From assembly GCA_035556715.1 (NCBI GenBank), contig DATMER010000115.1:102245-166244 (forward strand): DNA of 64,000 nt, in the 5' to 3' direction. Position 1 is the first letter of the stretch. The number at the start of each line of letters is the position of its first letter. The stretch comes from DATMER01 sp035556715 (GTDB lineage: Bacteria; Acidobacteriota; Thermoanaerobaculia; Multivoradales; UBA5704). This document shows, in pieces, positions 1-7,864 of this stretch. The position numbers were made by a program, and so were the translations under genes. The notes below the pieces were generated by a model. It was not told the origin of the DNA. It was given only the letters and a program-made list of their open reading frames with translations, and made no database searches.

Positions 1-626
1 TGGGTGCTGGTCATGCCGAGCGGCGTGAAGATGCGCTCCTGGGCGAAATCCCGCAGCGTCTTGCCGCTGGCTCTCTGGACGACCAGCGACAGCAGGAAGT
101 ACCCCGAGTTGCTGTAGCTGTGCTCGTCGCCCGGCCGGAAGTCGAGAGACTTCTGGCGCGCGATCGCGGCGAGCGCGTCACCATCCGTGGCCACGTCCTC
201 GAAGCTGACGCCGCCGAGCTGGAGCAGCGCGATGTAGTCGCGGATGCCGCTGGTGTGGTGGAGGAGGTGGCGCAGGGTGACCGGCGTCCCATAGTCGGGG
301 ATCTCCAGAATGAGCTTGCGCACGTCGTCGTCCAGCGAAAGCTTGCCGTCCTGGGCGAGAAGGAGGACGGCCGCGGCCGTGATCTGCTTCGAAGTCGAGC
401 CGATGTCGAGCACCGTCTGCGGCGTGATCGGAACCCCGTGCTCCAGGCTCGCCATGCCATAGCCCTTCGAATAGACGATCTTGCCGTCCCGGATGACCCC
501 GAGAGCGCAGCCGGGGGTGTCCTTGCCAAATTGCGAGAAGACCTGATCGACGCTGGCTGCCGGAACGTCCGCGGCAAAGGCCGGAGCGGTGGAAAGGAGC
601 AGGCACAAGGCGAAAGCGAATCTCAT
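1..626 (-). CDS. secreted serine hydrolase, beta-lactamase/PBP-like (partial)
   Basis: Serine hydrolase of the class C beta-lactamase / penicillin-binding-protein-like family. The gene runs off the left edge, so only the first 208 residues are visible. A signal peptide covers about residues 1-18 (ends APAFA), placing the enzyme in the periplasm. The SxxK motif is S77-T-S-K80 and the second motif is Y171-S-N173; the third motif (KTG or HxG) would lie outside the window. The family cleaves beta-lactams, D-amino-acid peptides or esters, and the substrate cannot be told here. AGGAGG stands 6 nt before the ATG, which fixes the start. The upstream gene (648-1505) has the same strand and is 21 bp away, so the two may be cotranscribed. 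Confidence 0.85.
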   Translation of the reverse strand, partial: MRFAFALCLLLSTAPAFAADVPAASVDQVFSQFGKDTPGCALGVIRDGKIVYSKGYGMASLEHGVPITPQTVLDIGSTSKQITAAAVLLLAQDGKLSLDDDVRKLILEIPDYGTPVTLRHLLHHTSGIRDYIALLQLGGVSFEDVATDGDALAAIARQKSLDFRPGDEHSYSNSGYFLLSLVVQRASGKTLRDFAQERIFTPLGMTST

Positions 627-647
627 CGGACACCTCCTGGGATGGTT

Positions 648-1505
648 CTATTCTACGGCAGCGCGCAGGAGGGGTTGCGTCAGGCAGGTGGGACCGCCCT
701 CGGCCTTGAGCGAGATCTCCCGGCCGCGGTAGGTGAGGACCTCGCATCCGGCCTCCTCCAGGCGGCGGCGGGTGACGGGGTTGCCCTCCAGCATCAGGCA
801 CCTGCCAGGAGCGAGGGCCAGGACGTTGGGACCCATGGTGGGGAACTCCTCCTCGGGGACCTCGACCAGCCGGAAGCCGCGGTCGAGCAGCGTCTTCCAG
901 AAGGGGACCGGCAGGAGGGGAGGGTAGACCACGGCAACGCCGCGGTCCACGATGCTGATCAGGGACAGCAGGTGGAGACAGGCCTCGGGACCGGTGAAGT
1001 AAGGGAGATCGACCGCCAGGACGTCGACTCCGGTGAGAATCTCCTGGAGCTGGCCCAGGCCCTCGGCATTCGTGCGGAAGCCCTGGCCCACCGCGAGCGT
1101 GCGCGAGTCGAGCCAGAGGAGGTCGCCGCCCTCCGCGGTCGCCTCGCCGCCCAGCTCGGCGAGGATGGGCACGCCCATCTCTTGAAGCCTTCGCGCCATC
1201 GCCGCCTCCTCGCCGCGCCGCAGCTCCTTGCCCATGCGAAGGATCACCGCGCCCCGGTCCGTGATGAGCGCCGGATCGAAGACGAAGATGGCGTCGGCGC
1301 GGTCCGGCTGGGGCTCGGGATGGTCGATCACCTCGGCGTCTGCCGCGCTCAGGATCTCCACCAGCGCGTCATGCTCGCGCCGCGCCTCGTCCAGGTTTGG
1401 ACGGGAGGTGTAATGCCAGCGCTCGGGATCGGCGGCCGCGAATGCTTCGCCGGGACGTTTCACCAGGACCCGCCGCAGCGGTCCGATCATGGTCTGGGAG
1501 CTCAT
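648..1505 (-). CDS. dimethylargininase-like hydrolase (DDAH / amidinotransferase fold)
   Basis: 285-residue pentein-fold enzyme of the dimethylargininase/arginine deiminase group. Such enzymes hydrolyse the guanidinium group of arginine derivatives through a Cys-His-Glu/Asp site. Visible landmarks are the N-terminal R-R-V-L-V-K-R-P-G strand, an EGGDLLWLD acidic motif, a His in ACLHLLSL, and the C-terminal nucleophile in GGPTCLTQP near residue 274. The length matches the family (250-290). I chose the ATG at 1503-1505 (MSSQTMIG); an in-frame upstream extension to 1625 overlaps the start of the divergent gene and has no family character. No signal peptide, so cytosolic. Substrate (methylarginine or another guanidine) is inferred from family only. 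Confidence 0.8.
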   Translation of the reverse strand: MSSQTMIGPLRRVLVKRPGEAFAAADPERWHYTSRPNLDEARREHDALVEILSAADAEVIDHPEPQPDRADAIFVFDPALITDRGAVILRMGKELRRGEEAAMARRLQEMGVPILAELGGEATAEGGDLLWLDSRTLAVGQGFRTNAEGLGQLQEILTGVDVLAVDLPYFTGPEACLHLLSLISIVDRGVAVVYPPLLPVPFWKTLLDRGFRLVEVPEEEFPTMGPNVLALAPGRCLMLEGNPVTRRRLEEAGCEVLTYRGREISLKAEGGPTCLTQPLLRAAVE

Positions 1506-1573
1506 CCGCGAAGCGTAACATCCCCGGCTCTCCTGCCGCCTCTCTTCTGGACGATTCTTGAGGAGGTGGAGAG

Positions 1574-2482
1574 ATGAAAAGAGCCCGAATCCTGTCCTTC
1601 CTGCTGGCCGCGGCCTGCTGCGCAATGCCCTCCGGAGCCCAGACCGTGATTCCGGAAGACCTGATCGTCGTGGGGCGCGCCTGCGTCGGAATCGACTGTT
1701 CCACGACCGGCGAAGGAGGCCTCGACAACCTGAAGCTGAAGCACAACAACACCCGGCTGCTGTTCGAGGACACCAGCACGACCACGGGTTTTGCCACGAC
1801 CGACTGGCGGCTGACCGCGAACGACAGCTTCACCGGCGGGGTCAGCCGGTTCTCGATCGAGGACGCCACCGCGGCCACGGTCCCCTTCACGATCCGGGGC
1901 GCGGCGCCGAGCCACTCGCTCTTCGTCAGCAACCTCGGCCGGGTCGGCATCGGCACCTCCACGCCCGACGCCCGTCTCGACGTCGAGGCCACCGGCTCCG
2001 TCGAAATCCGGATGACCGCCACCGGTGCCGCCACCTGGCGGCAGATCAATGACTTCGACGGCTTTGGCCTGGAGATGCTCGGGACCGGCTTCCGCGCCGT
2101 GAACGTCGACCCGCTCGGCAACATGGAGATCCACGGCATGCTGACCGAGGGATCGAGCCGCGATCTCAAGACCGGCTTCGCCCGCCTCGACGCGCGGGAG
2201 ATCCTCGACCGCGTGAGCGCGCTGCCCATCTCCCTGTGGAGCTACAAGAGGGAGGGCCTCGGCGTCCGCCACCTGGGTCCCATGGCCGAGGACTTCTACA
2301 AGGCGTTCGGCCTCGGCCCGAACGACAAGCACGTCGCCCCGGGCGACCAGGCGAGCGTGGCGCTCCTGGCTGTCCAGGGCCTCCACCAGGTCGTGCAGGA
2401 GAAGGACCGGGAGATCGCCGATCTCCAGGGGCGCCTCGAAGCGCTGGAGAGGCGGATCACGGAGCTGGCTCGAGGGCAGTGA
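1574..2482 (+). CDS. secreted protein with C-terminal S74 intramolecular chaperone domain
   Basis: 302-residue secreted protein. Signal peptide about residues 1-22 (ends PSGAQ). The middle (about 60-190) has short beta-rich segments with a GIGTSTPDARLDV motif typical of tail-spike-like proteins. Residues about 193-280 match the Peptidase_S74 / endosialidase chaperone domain: SSRDLK (194-199) at the self-cleavage site, LPISLWSYKRE, HLGPMAEDFYKAFGLG, and the terminal VALLAVQGL helix, followed by a coiled coil to the end. In this family the domain trimerises the protein and cuts itself off by a Ser/Lys dyad. A stand-alone secreted version outside a prophage is somewhat unusual. AGGAGG precedes the ATG. 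The 3' end overlaps the convergent gene by 26 bp. Confidence 0.75.
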   Translation: MKRARILSFLLAAACCAMPSGAQTVIPEDLIVVGRACVGIDCSTTGEGGLDNLKLKHNNTRLLFEDTSTTTGFATTDWRLTANDSFTGGVSRFSIEDATAATVPFTIRGAAPSHSLFVSNLGRVGIGTSTPDARLDVEATGSVEIRMTATGAATWRQINDFDGFGLEMLGTGFRAVNVDPLGNMEIHGMLTEGSSRDLKTGFARLDAREILDRVSALPISLWSYKREGLGVRHLGPMAEDFYKAFGLGPNDKHVAPGDQASVALLAVQGLHQVVQEKDREIADLQGRLEALERRITELARGQ

Positions 2483-3026
2483 GCAGCGCTTGGCCCCGGG
2501 GTGACAACCGGTAGCCCGTTCCCAGGCTTTCGGTGAGCCCCAGGGCCTTCAGCTTGCGGACGTTCGGCTTGAACACCGCCCTCTCCTGATCCACGCGCGG
2601 AGCCAGATCGCCGGCCCGGACTCCCGGGTTCTCGGCAATCAGGCGGAGCACGGGCAGCGTCCAGGGACCCATGCGGCTCAGCCTCTGACGGAGGGCCGCA
2701 ACCTCCTCATCCGACAGCTCGTCGCTCTGGCGCAGCGCGATGCGCGGGTCCGCGCCGGCATGGTGGAGGTCGATCCGGTACAGCTCGCCCTGATCGCGGG
2801 CGTTGAGCTCGTCCATCAATTCGCGGCGGGAGGAATAGCCCGCGTGACGGGCGTCGTCTTCGGTGATCTCCGGCTCGGTCACCCGGGTCAGGGAATCGAT
2901 CGCCACCACGCCGGCCGCGGTCTTGAGCGTTCCGCCCGCCCGCACGGTCGGCCGGGTCCACCGCCGGAAGGCCACGGTGATCTCACCCGATGCGATGCCA
3001 TCCAGGAATTTCCGTTTGAAGAGCAT
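2457..3026 (-). CDS. ASCH/PUA-like domain protein with winged-helix-like C-terminus
   Basis: 189 residues. The N-terminal half (about 1-100) looks like an ASCH domain, a PUA-like fold thought to bind RNA or nucleotides: LFKRKFLDGIASGEITVAFRRW is the usual opening, followed by a short beta barrel (VVAIDSLTRVTEPEIT) and DARHAGYSSRRELMDEL. The C-terminal half (about 115-185) reads as a small winged helix (ENPGVRAGDLAPRV, VFKPNVRKLKALGLTES, GYRLSPRGQALL), which suggests a regulator. No signal peptide. Its start lies 42 bp from the divergent ceramidase-like gene, so a shared control region is possible. Function is inferred from folds only. Confidence 0.65.
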   Translation of the reverse strand: MLFKRKFLDGIASGEITVAFRRWTRPTVRAGGTLKTAAGVVAIDSLTRVTEPEITEDDARHAGYSSRRELMDELNARDQGELYRIDLHHAGADPRIALRQSDELSDEEVAALRQRLSRMGPWTLPVLRLIAENPGVRAGDLAPRVDQERAVFKPNVRKLKALGLTESLGTGYRLSPRGQALLTALEPAP

Positions 3027-3068
3027 TTCCGCATGCTACCTCATGGTTCGAGTAGACTGCCCGGAAAG

Positions 3069-3872
3069 ATGACCACACGAGGCCCCAGACTGCGCATGCT
3101 GGCGCTGGTAGGAGTGGCGGCCATTGCCACGATCCTGGTGTTTCGGATGGAGCGATTGCCCCAGGACGATGCCTATCATCGATTTGCCGATGACCGGATC
3201 CTGCTGAGCGTCCCCAATCTTTTCAATGTAGCCTCGAACCTGCCCTTTCTGGCGATAGGACTGGCCGGTCTCGTCCGCCTGCGGCGGCGGCCCGAGGTGG
3301 AGGAGAGATCCGCCTGGTTTCTTCTGTTCCTCGGGATGACCCTGACCGCGTTCGGCTCCGCTTACTATCATTGGAGCCCGTCCAACCATACCCTCGTCTG
3401 GGACCGGCTTCCGATGACCGTCGCCTTCGCCGGCCTGTTCGCCGCGCTTCTTGGAGAGCGGGTCGGCAATCGGGCCTATCGGCTGACGCTCTGGCCGTTG
3501 CTCGCGCTCTCTGTGGGCAGTGTGATCTTCTGGTACCTGGGCGAGCTTCGAGGCGCGGGCGACCTCCGGCTCTACGCGCTCGTCCAGTTCCTGCCGATCC
3601 TTCTCATCCCTCTCCTCGTGGCGCTCTATCCGCCGAAATACACGCACGGAGCCTATCTGTTCATCGCGCTCGGCTGGTATGCGGCGGCCAAGGTCTTCGA
3701 GGCTCTCGACCGGCAGATTTACGATCTGTCAGGTTTCGTGAGCGGGCATACCCTGAAGCATCTGGCGGCGGCCCTGAGCTGCTGGATGCTGCTGCGCCTT
3801 TTCACGGTTCGGACGAGGGCTCAGGGAGCCAGCCAGAGCCCCAGGGTCAGCCAGGTCTCGTCCACCCGGTAG
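3069..3872 (+). CDS. ceramidase-family multi-pass membrane protein
   Basis: 267-residue integral membrane protein with about seven hydrophobic helices. It carries the ceramidase/CREST-superfamily pattern: S-A-Y-Y-H-W followed by LVWDRLPMTVAF (conserved Ser, His, Asp) in the third helix region, and SGHTLKHLAAA (paired His) in the last. These residues bind the zinc in alkaline ceramidases and PAQR proteins. It may hydrolyse an amide lipid; the substrate is unknown. I chose the ATG at 3069 (MTTRGPRL), which gives a cytosolic N-terminus and first membrane helix; longer in-frame starts run antisense through the neighbouring gene. The 3' end overlaps the convergent gene by 52 bp. Confidence 0.75.
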   Translation: MTTRGPRLRMLALVGVAAIATILVFRMERLPQDDAYHRFADDRILLSVPNLFNVASNLPFLAIGLAGLVRLRRRPEVEERSAWFLLFLGMTLTAFGSAYYHWSPSNHTLVWDRLPMTVAFAGLFAALLGERVGNRAYRLTLWPLLALSVGSVIFWYLGELRGAGDLRLYALVQFLPILLIPLLVALYPPKYTHGAYLFIALGWYAAAKVFEALDRQIYDLSGFVSGHTLKHLAAALSCWMLLRLFTVRTRAQGASQSPRVSQVSSTR

Positions 3873-4675
3873 AACTCGCCGATGGGGACGCTCCCATCGT
3901 GGACCTCGATCCCGACCCTCCACCGGCGGTCCCCGGCCGGGACCAGGAGGCCGAGCTGAAGCGTCGGGTCCACCTGCCAGTTCCGCTCCTCGAAGGCGCC
4001 CAGGTCGAGGGCGGCGTACCAGCCCAGGCGGCTGGAGAGGCTGCCGGGGGCTTCGTGCTCAAGTCCGAGCTGCAGGCGGCCGCGCTCCTGGCCGATCTCG
4101 TCCTTGGTCTTGAAGCCCCAGCCGAGCTCGCCGTAGGTGCGCCAGCGGTTGCTCCCGAGGTTGGCGATCAACCAGGCGGCGCCCGCCACGACCTCCTCGC
4201 GGGTGTACCCGATGCGCCTGCGCCCTGTGCGCTCGGCATATTCGTCCCCCACGTGGCTGGAGATGTGCTTGGAGCCGACCTGCACGCTCAGGCGGTCGCT
4301 CAGGGAGGAGCTCAGGAGGAAGCCATAGGTGCCGTCCCATCCGATGTTGTCGAGCGAGTGCTCGATGTCGAACTGGCCCGTAAACCCGGCCTCGATATCC
4401 ACCTGCCAGCCGCTCTCCGGATCGCCCGCGGGATGGATGCGCACCAGCCCGAACCGGCCGCCCAGCTTCAGGCCCACGCGCCGGTCCCCGGAGTCCGGGA
4501 TCTGAGGGTCGGGGAAACCGAGGACCGCCACTCCAAACCCCGGCCGCCGCGGGTCCGCCACGTACCCCGGATAGAGGTTCGATGAAGGGAACATCCGGAA
4601 GTCGGCCTGGGCGGCACTGCTCAGGAGCACGCCGGTCCCGAGGAGAAGGGCGGTCAGACGGTGGAAGCGAGGCAT
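3821..4675 (-). CDS. DUF1207-like outer-membrane/secreted protein
   Basis: 284 residues with a signal peptide (about 1-20, ends AAQADF). The mature start, MFPSSNLYPGYVADPRRPGF, resembles the opening of DUF1207 proteins. The rest alternates glycine/aromatic beta strands (KLGGRFGLVRIHP, WYAALDLGAFEERNW, LQLGLLVPAG, TLGLWLAP) and ends in an aromatic-rich strand, as in a small outer-membrane barrel. No enzymatic motif is visible. ATG 4673-4675 was chosen; another in-frame ATG lies 9 nt upstream. Function unknown; the family assignment rests on the N-terminal motif and general pattern. Confidence 0.65.
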   Translation of the reverse strand: MPRFHRLTALLLGTGVLLSSAAQADFRMFPSSNLYPGYVADPRRPGFGVAVLGFPDPQIPDSGDRRVGLKLGGRFGLVRIHPAGDPESGWQVDIEAGFTGQFDIEHSLDNIGWDGTYGFLLSSSLSDRLSVQVGSKHISSHVGDEYAERTGRRRIGYTREEVVAGAAWLIANLGSNRWRTYGELGWGFKTKDEIGQERGRLQLGLEHEAPGSLSSRLGWYAALDLGAFEERNWQVDPTLQLGLLVPAGDRRWRVGIEVHDGSVPIGEFYRVDETWLTLGLWLAP

Positions 4676-4713
4676 TGTCCGCATTCTAGCCGCGGTAAGT
4701 CCGTGGTCATCGG

Positions 4714-4854
4714 CCCTCACCCCCGTCCCCTCTCCCGCCTCCCCGACCCCTCGCCGGGAGAGGGGCGCCCCCACACACCCTTGGATTGGCAGTTTCCCCC
4801 CTCTCCCAGGGAGGGGGTCGGGGAGGTGGGAGAGGGGGGCAGGGGGGTGAGGGC
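4714..4854. repeat. REP-type palindromic pair (BIME-like), C-rich
   Basis: Two C-rich hairpins in inverted arrangement. Hairpin 1 pairs CCCCTCTCCCG (4727-4737) with 4755-4765; hairpin 2 pairs CCCCCTCTCCC (4796-4806) with 4828-4838. The outer flanks (4714-4753 and 4810-4854) are also near-perfect reverse complements over about 40 nt. It lies between two divergent genes. Related elements occur at 34158-34226 and 39764-39792. Such elements in other genomes are REP sequences mobilised by RAYT transposases; no RAYT gene is present in this window. Confidence 0.75.
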
Positions 4855-4933
4855 CCGGGTGGGCGGACCAAGCGCCAATCCCGTAGGCTGGAGTTGGATA
4901 AGATCTCCGCCCGAACTTTCCAGGAGCTTGCCG

Positions 4934-6298
4934 ATGACCATTCGCGCCTTTTTCCTCCTCCTTCTCCTCCCCGCCGGAGCCTTCGCCGCCACGGGTTGGG
5001 AGCCGGTGACCGTCCCGCAGAGCGTCGTGCCCCAGGTCCATCCCCTTCCGTCGCTCCGCGAGCAGGCGGTGGAGCAGCAGGCGTGGCTGTCCAAAAGACT
5101 GACCGGGGTGCTGCCCGAGATCCTGCGCCGGCATGGGATCGACATGTGGATCCTGTCGATGCGCGAGTACGCCGAGGATCCCGTCTTCTTCTCCATGGTC
5201 TCGCCCACGACCTTCGCGGCGCGGCGGCGATCGATCTACGTCTTTCACGACCAGGGTCCCGAAAAGGGCGTGGTGAGGCTGGCCCTGGGCGGCGGCGACC
5301 AGGGCGGGCTCTTCACGGCCTATCGGGACCCGAACCCTCCGGTCCGCAACGCCGAGCTCGTCGGGGACGACCAGTGGCGGCTTCTGCGGCAGCTCGTGGA
5401 GAAAGCCAATCCGAAGAAGATCGCGCTGAACATCGATCCCGTCCACGCCTTCTCGGACGGCCTCGGAGCGGGCGAGCGCGAAGCCCTCGAAGCCGCGCTG
5501 GGATCGGAGCTGTCCAAGCGGATCGTGCGCGAGCCGCGCCTCGCCATCGAGTACCTGGAGAGCCGCATCCCCGAGATGATGCCGCGCTACCGCGAGATCC
5601 AGGAGACCGTCCACGCCCTGATCGGCACCGCCTTCTCGCGCGCGGTGATCGAGCCGGGGACGACCACGACCGAGGACGTGGAGTGGTGGCTCCGCCAGCG
5701 GGTGCAGGAGCTGGGCATGACCGTCTGGTTCCAGCCGAACGTGGAGCGGGCCGGCGCAGACGAGGAGTGGGGCGGTGGGACCATCCGCCGGGGAGACGCC
5801 CTCTGGGTGGACTTCGGAGTCATCGCCCTCGGGCTCCACACCGACACGCAGCACCTGGGCTACGTCCTCAAGGAAGGAGAGACCGAGGCGCCCGCGGGTC
5901 TCCGGCAATGCATCGCCACGAGCAACCGTCTCCAGGACCTCCTCCTCGCGGAGATGGAGCCCGGCCGGACCGGCAACGAGGCGCTCCAAGCCACCCGAAA
6001 GGCCATGACCGCGGCGGGGATCGACGGCACGATCTACACCCATCCGGTCGGAGACCGAGGCCACGCGGCCGGTCCCCTGATCGGGCTCTGGGACCGTCAG
6101 GAAGGAGTGCCCCACCGGGGGGACCTGAAGCTGCGGCCGGGAACCTGGTTCTCCATCGAGCTCCAGGCGGCCTCGCCCATCCCCGAGTGGGAAAACCGCC
6201 CTCTCTCCTGCCGCCAGGAGGAAGAGGCCTACCTGGATGAGAAGGGCGAGCGCCACTGGGTCTACCGGAGACAGGAGCGTTTCCACCTGGTGCGGTGA
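4934..6298 (+). CDS. secreted M24-family metallopeptidase (Xaa-Pro aminopeptidase-like)
   Basis: 454 residues with a signal peptide (about 1-18, ends GAFAA). The C-terminal half has the pita-bread fold of M24 peptidases. The five metal ligands are visible in order: Asp in LWVDFGV, Asp in HTDTQH, His in THPVGDRGHAAGP, Glu in WFSIELQ and Glu near QEEEAYL. The N-terminal half is the creatinase-like accessory domain. It likely removes N-terminal residues before proline from peptides in the periplasm. CAGGAG stands 7 nt before the ATG. A strong hairpin follows the stop (6310-6338). Confidence 0.85.
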   Translation: MTIRAFFLLLLLPAGAFAATGWEPVTVPQSVVPQVHPLPSLREQAVEQQAWLSKRLTGVLPEILRRHGIDMWILSMREYAEDPVFFSMVSPTTFAARRRSIYVFHDQGPEKGVVRLALGGGDQGGLFTAYRDPNPPVRNAELVGDDQWRLLRQLVEKANPKKIALNIDPVHAFSDGLGAGEREALEAALGSELSKRIVREPRLAIEYLESRIPEMMPRYREIQETVHALIGTAFSRAVIEPGTTTTEDVEWWLRQRVQELGMTVWFQPNVERAGADEEWGGGTIRRGDALWVDFGVIALGLHTDTQHLGYVLKEGETEAPAGLRQCIATSNRLQDLLLAEMEPGRTGNEALQATRKAMTAAGIDGTIYTHPVGDRGHAAGPLIGLWDRQEGVPHRGDLKLRPGTWFSIELQAASPIPEWENRPLSCRQEEEAYLDEKGERHWVYRRQERFHLVR

Positions 6299-6309
6299 GA
6301 AAGGCGGGA

Positions 6310-6338
6310 GGGACGGGCTCCCGGCACGAGCCCGTCCC
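6310..6338 (+). terminator. GC-rich terminator-like hairpin after M24 peptidase
   Basis: Perfect 11-bp stem GGGACGGGCTC / GAGCCCGTCCC with a 7-nt loop, starting 12 nt after the stop codon of the M24 gene. There is no clear T run after it, so it could be a factor-dependent or poorly canonical terminator. Confidence 0.55.
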
Positions 6339-6513
6339 CGGTTCTGGAAGGAAGTACATCGGTTGTCAAAGAGCGCGAGGAGGCGGCGAGCCGGCTTGCA
6401 GCCCGCCCCTCCTCGAATGTCTGAACCTTCCTACGAATGCGGATTCACCTCCGTTTAGACGCTCCGGCCCGGGGCTTCGTATGCCTGTATCGAAGGTCAC
6501 AAGGAGGTGTGAA

Positions 6514-6750
6514 ATGGCAATCCTGGTTCTCGCGATGAGCTTTCTCAGGCTGCAGATGTCGAGCAGCCAGGTGCCCGGTTTCAACGTGCAGCACACCATC
6601 CTCGGGATCGATCCGGCCGGGTCTCGCTCGGCAGATCCAGCCGCGGCTCCGGCAGGGCGGGATGCAGGCGTTCCGCGACCCCCCGCCCAACACAGCGCCG
6701 GAGCCGCCTCCGGTTCTCCGGAAGGCCGCCTTCTCCGTTTCCACTCCTGA
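6514..6750 (+). CDS. possible small protein, unknown
   Basis: A 78-codon open frame preceded by a near-perfect ribosome site (AAGGAGGTG, 5 nt before the ATG). It begins MAILVLAMSFLRLQMSSSQV, a short hydrophobic stretch, then GFNVQHTILGIDPAG, and becomes Ala/Pro/Ser-rich and low in complexity. I recognise no family. The strong ribosome site is the main support; the tail may be chance coding in G+C-rich DNA. It stands alone in a 1.5-kb region without other convincing genes, 70 bp before a 20-bp-period array. Confidence 0.3.
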   Translation: MAILVLAMSFLRLQMSSSQVPGFNVQHTILGIDPAGSRSADPAAAPAGRDAGVPRPPAQHSAGAASGSPEGRLLRFHS

Positions 6751-6820
6751 CCCGCGAACCAGTCTCTCCACCCGTGCCGCCGGCACGTCCCCGCTTCTCT
6801 GCTCCCTCCGCAAGCCGTCC

Positions 6821-7100
6821 TGGCCGTCCAGCGCACCGTTGAACTGTCGAGAGCCCGGCTGAGCCGTTAAAAATTCCGCTGAGCGGTCCAGAGAAACTCT
6901 GGACGGCTAAATCCTCGGTTGAGCGGTCCAAAGTTTCATTGACGCGTCCGGTGAAACTTTTACGCGTCGCGAGAAACTCTGACGCGCAAAAAATTTGGTT
7001 GAGCCGTCGATTCTTCCGCTGAGCCGTCCAGCGGAACTTTTAGCGATCCAGCGGAGCTCTGGACGCCTAAGAATTCCGCTTACGCGTCGAGCGAGCCAAA
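6821..7100. repeat. 20-bp-period degenerate repeat array A
   Basis: About 14 consecutive 20-nt units in strict register. Approximate consensus GAGCCGTCCAGNGGAACTCT. Units at 6881, 6921, 7001 and 7021 carry GAGCsGTC forward, whereas units at 6901 and 7061 carry the reverse complement (GGACGGCTAA, GGACGCCTAA). Adjacent units can therefore pair, for example 6882-6894 with 6897-6909. No open frame is conserved. The array is more A+T-rich than its surroundings. Three further arrays with the same period but different cores lie at 12380-12920, 15621-15860 and 31501-31720. Confidence 0.85.
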
Positions 7101-7243
7101 CGAGCGCTCCGCGAGCCGTCTTCCGGCTCTTCCGCGACGCTCCGGGCCGGGGAACCGTATGAACGTCTGCCGCCTGGAACCTCGCGGCGGACGCGCAGGC
7201 ACATCAGGGAGGGGGGCAGTGGTAGCCCGCCCTTGGCCCGCTG

Positions 7244-7700
7244 GCTCTTTGAAAATTGAAGAAGGACGGACGGCCTCCGTGTCCAAGGACGCCACCGTCC
7301 GCCCAAGTGAAGGGGACCTGGTTTCCAGGGAAGCCGTGTGCCTCTCTCCCATCGGGGAGGGGACGCGCCGGCTCCGGGGGGAAGCCGGGACGAGGGCGCC
7401 TGCCCTCGACTCCTCCCCTCCCACCTCGCGCGAGAGACGACATCCCCTTCCCACAGCGAGGTGTCGAGCCCGGAGCCGGCCTGTTGTTATCCGGCGAGCA
7501 GCTCGCCGGTCACTGCTTGTCGAGCCAGATGAGCGTACGTGATCGTCTGGGAGTGCAGAGTCCGTTATCGACCGGAACGTATACCGACCATTGGTCACAA
7601 GTCTCTCCACATCACGGAGATGCCATGGGTCGGTAGGTTCGGATAGGCAGGAATCCTCTGATTTCCGGGAGGAGTGCTCGCGCTCCTGCCTTCGCGGCTT
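7244..7700 (+). ncRNA. candidate structured noncoding RNA with boxA-like leader
   Basis: No gene fits this stretch. It opens with GCTCTTTGAAAATTGAAG (7244-7261), which resembles the boxA antitermination element of rRNA leaders. A dense series of perfect stems follows: 7267-7273/7295-7301; 7317-7321/7325-7329; 7346-7350/7355-7359; a long-range 12-bp stem 7367-7378/7469-7480 enclosing hairpins 7391-7397/7402-7408 and 7422-7429/7456-7463; 7491-7498/7502-7509; 7582-7589/7628-7635 enclosing 7604-7608/7616-7620; and 7646-7652/7684-7690. I do not recognise an Rfam class (not RNase P, tmRNA, SRP or 6S by their signature motifs). Strand and ends are inferred from the boxA orientation. Confidence 0.4.
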
Positions 7701-7840
7701 GGATTGACTCGCCTCCAGCGCAGGCTTAAACTCTCTAGGTGGTTGCACTCCGGACTATTATAGAGGGGATGACCGCGTCGCCAGATGACCGGCACACTGT
7801 GAGTCCGGCCCATAGGCAGGACGGAGGCACGAAGCTATAC

Positions 7841-7850
7841 AACGTTAGGC
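7841..7850 (+). other. integron core-site-like GTTAGGC left of the ATPase gene
   Basis: AACGTTAGGC ends with the conserved GTTRRRY core at which integron integrases cut (after the G). It stands 15 nt before the ATG of the ATPase-nuclease gene, as in gene cassettes. The 11 nt starting at the C before the core match the right-hand core (from 9030) at 9 of 11 positions. No partner R'' box or hairpin was found just upstream, so this may be an attI-like site or a degraded attC. No integrase gene lies in the window. Confidence 0.5.
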
Positions 7851-7864
7851 GCCCGTCAACTGAC

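Noticed and set aside
120..1577. 485-codon plus-strand open frame at the left end
   Set aside because: It runs antisense through two recognisable minus-strand genes (serine hydrolase and dimethylargininase-like) and its translation is low-complexity.
6821..7100. 20-bp-period array considered as CRISPR
   Set aside because: CRISPR repeats are nearly identical (23-40 nt) with unique spacers of similar size. Here the whole 20-nt unit is degenerate, there are no separate spacers, cores occur in both orientations, and no cas gene is present.
7244..7700. RNase P, tmRNA, SRP or 6S RNA as identity of the stem-rich region
   Set aside because: None of their conserved sequence signatures was found, and the stem order does not fit.
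7740..7850. Full attC or attI left of the ATPase cassette
   Set aside because: Only the GTTAGGC core is clear. No partner R'' box, inner stem or integrase gene was found, so only the core is annotated.
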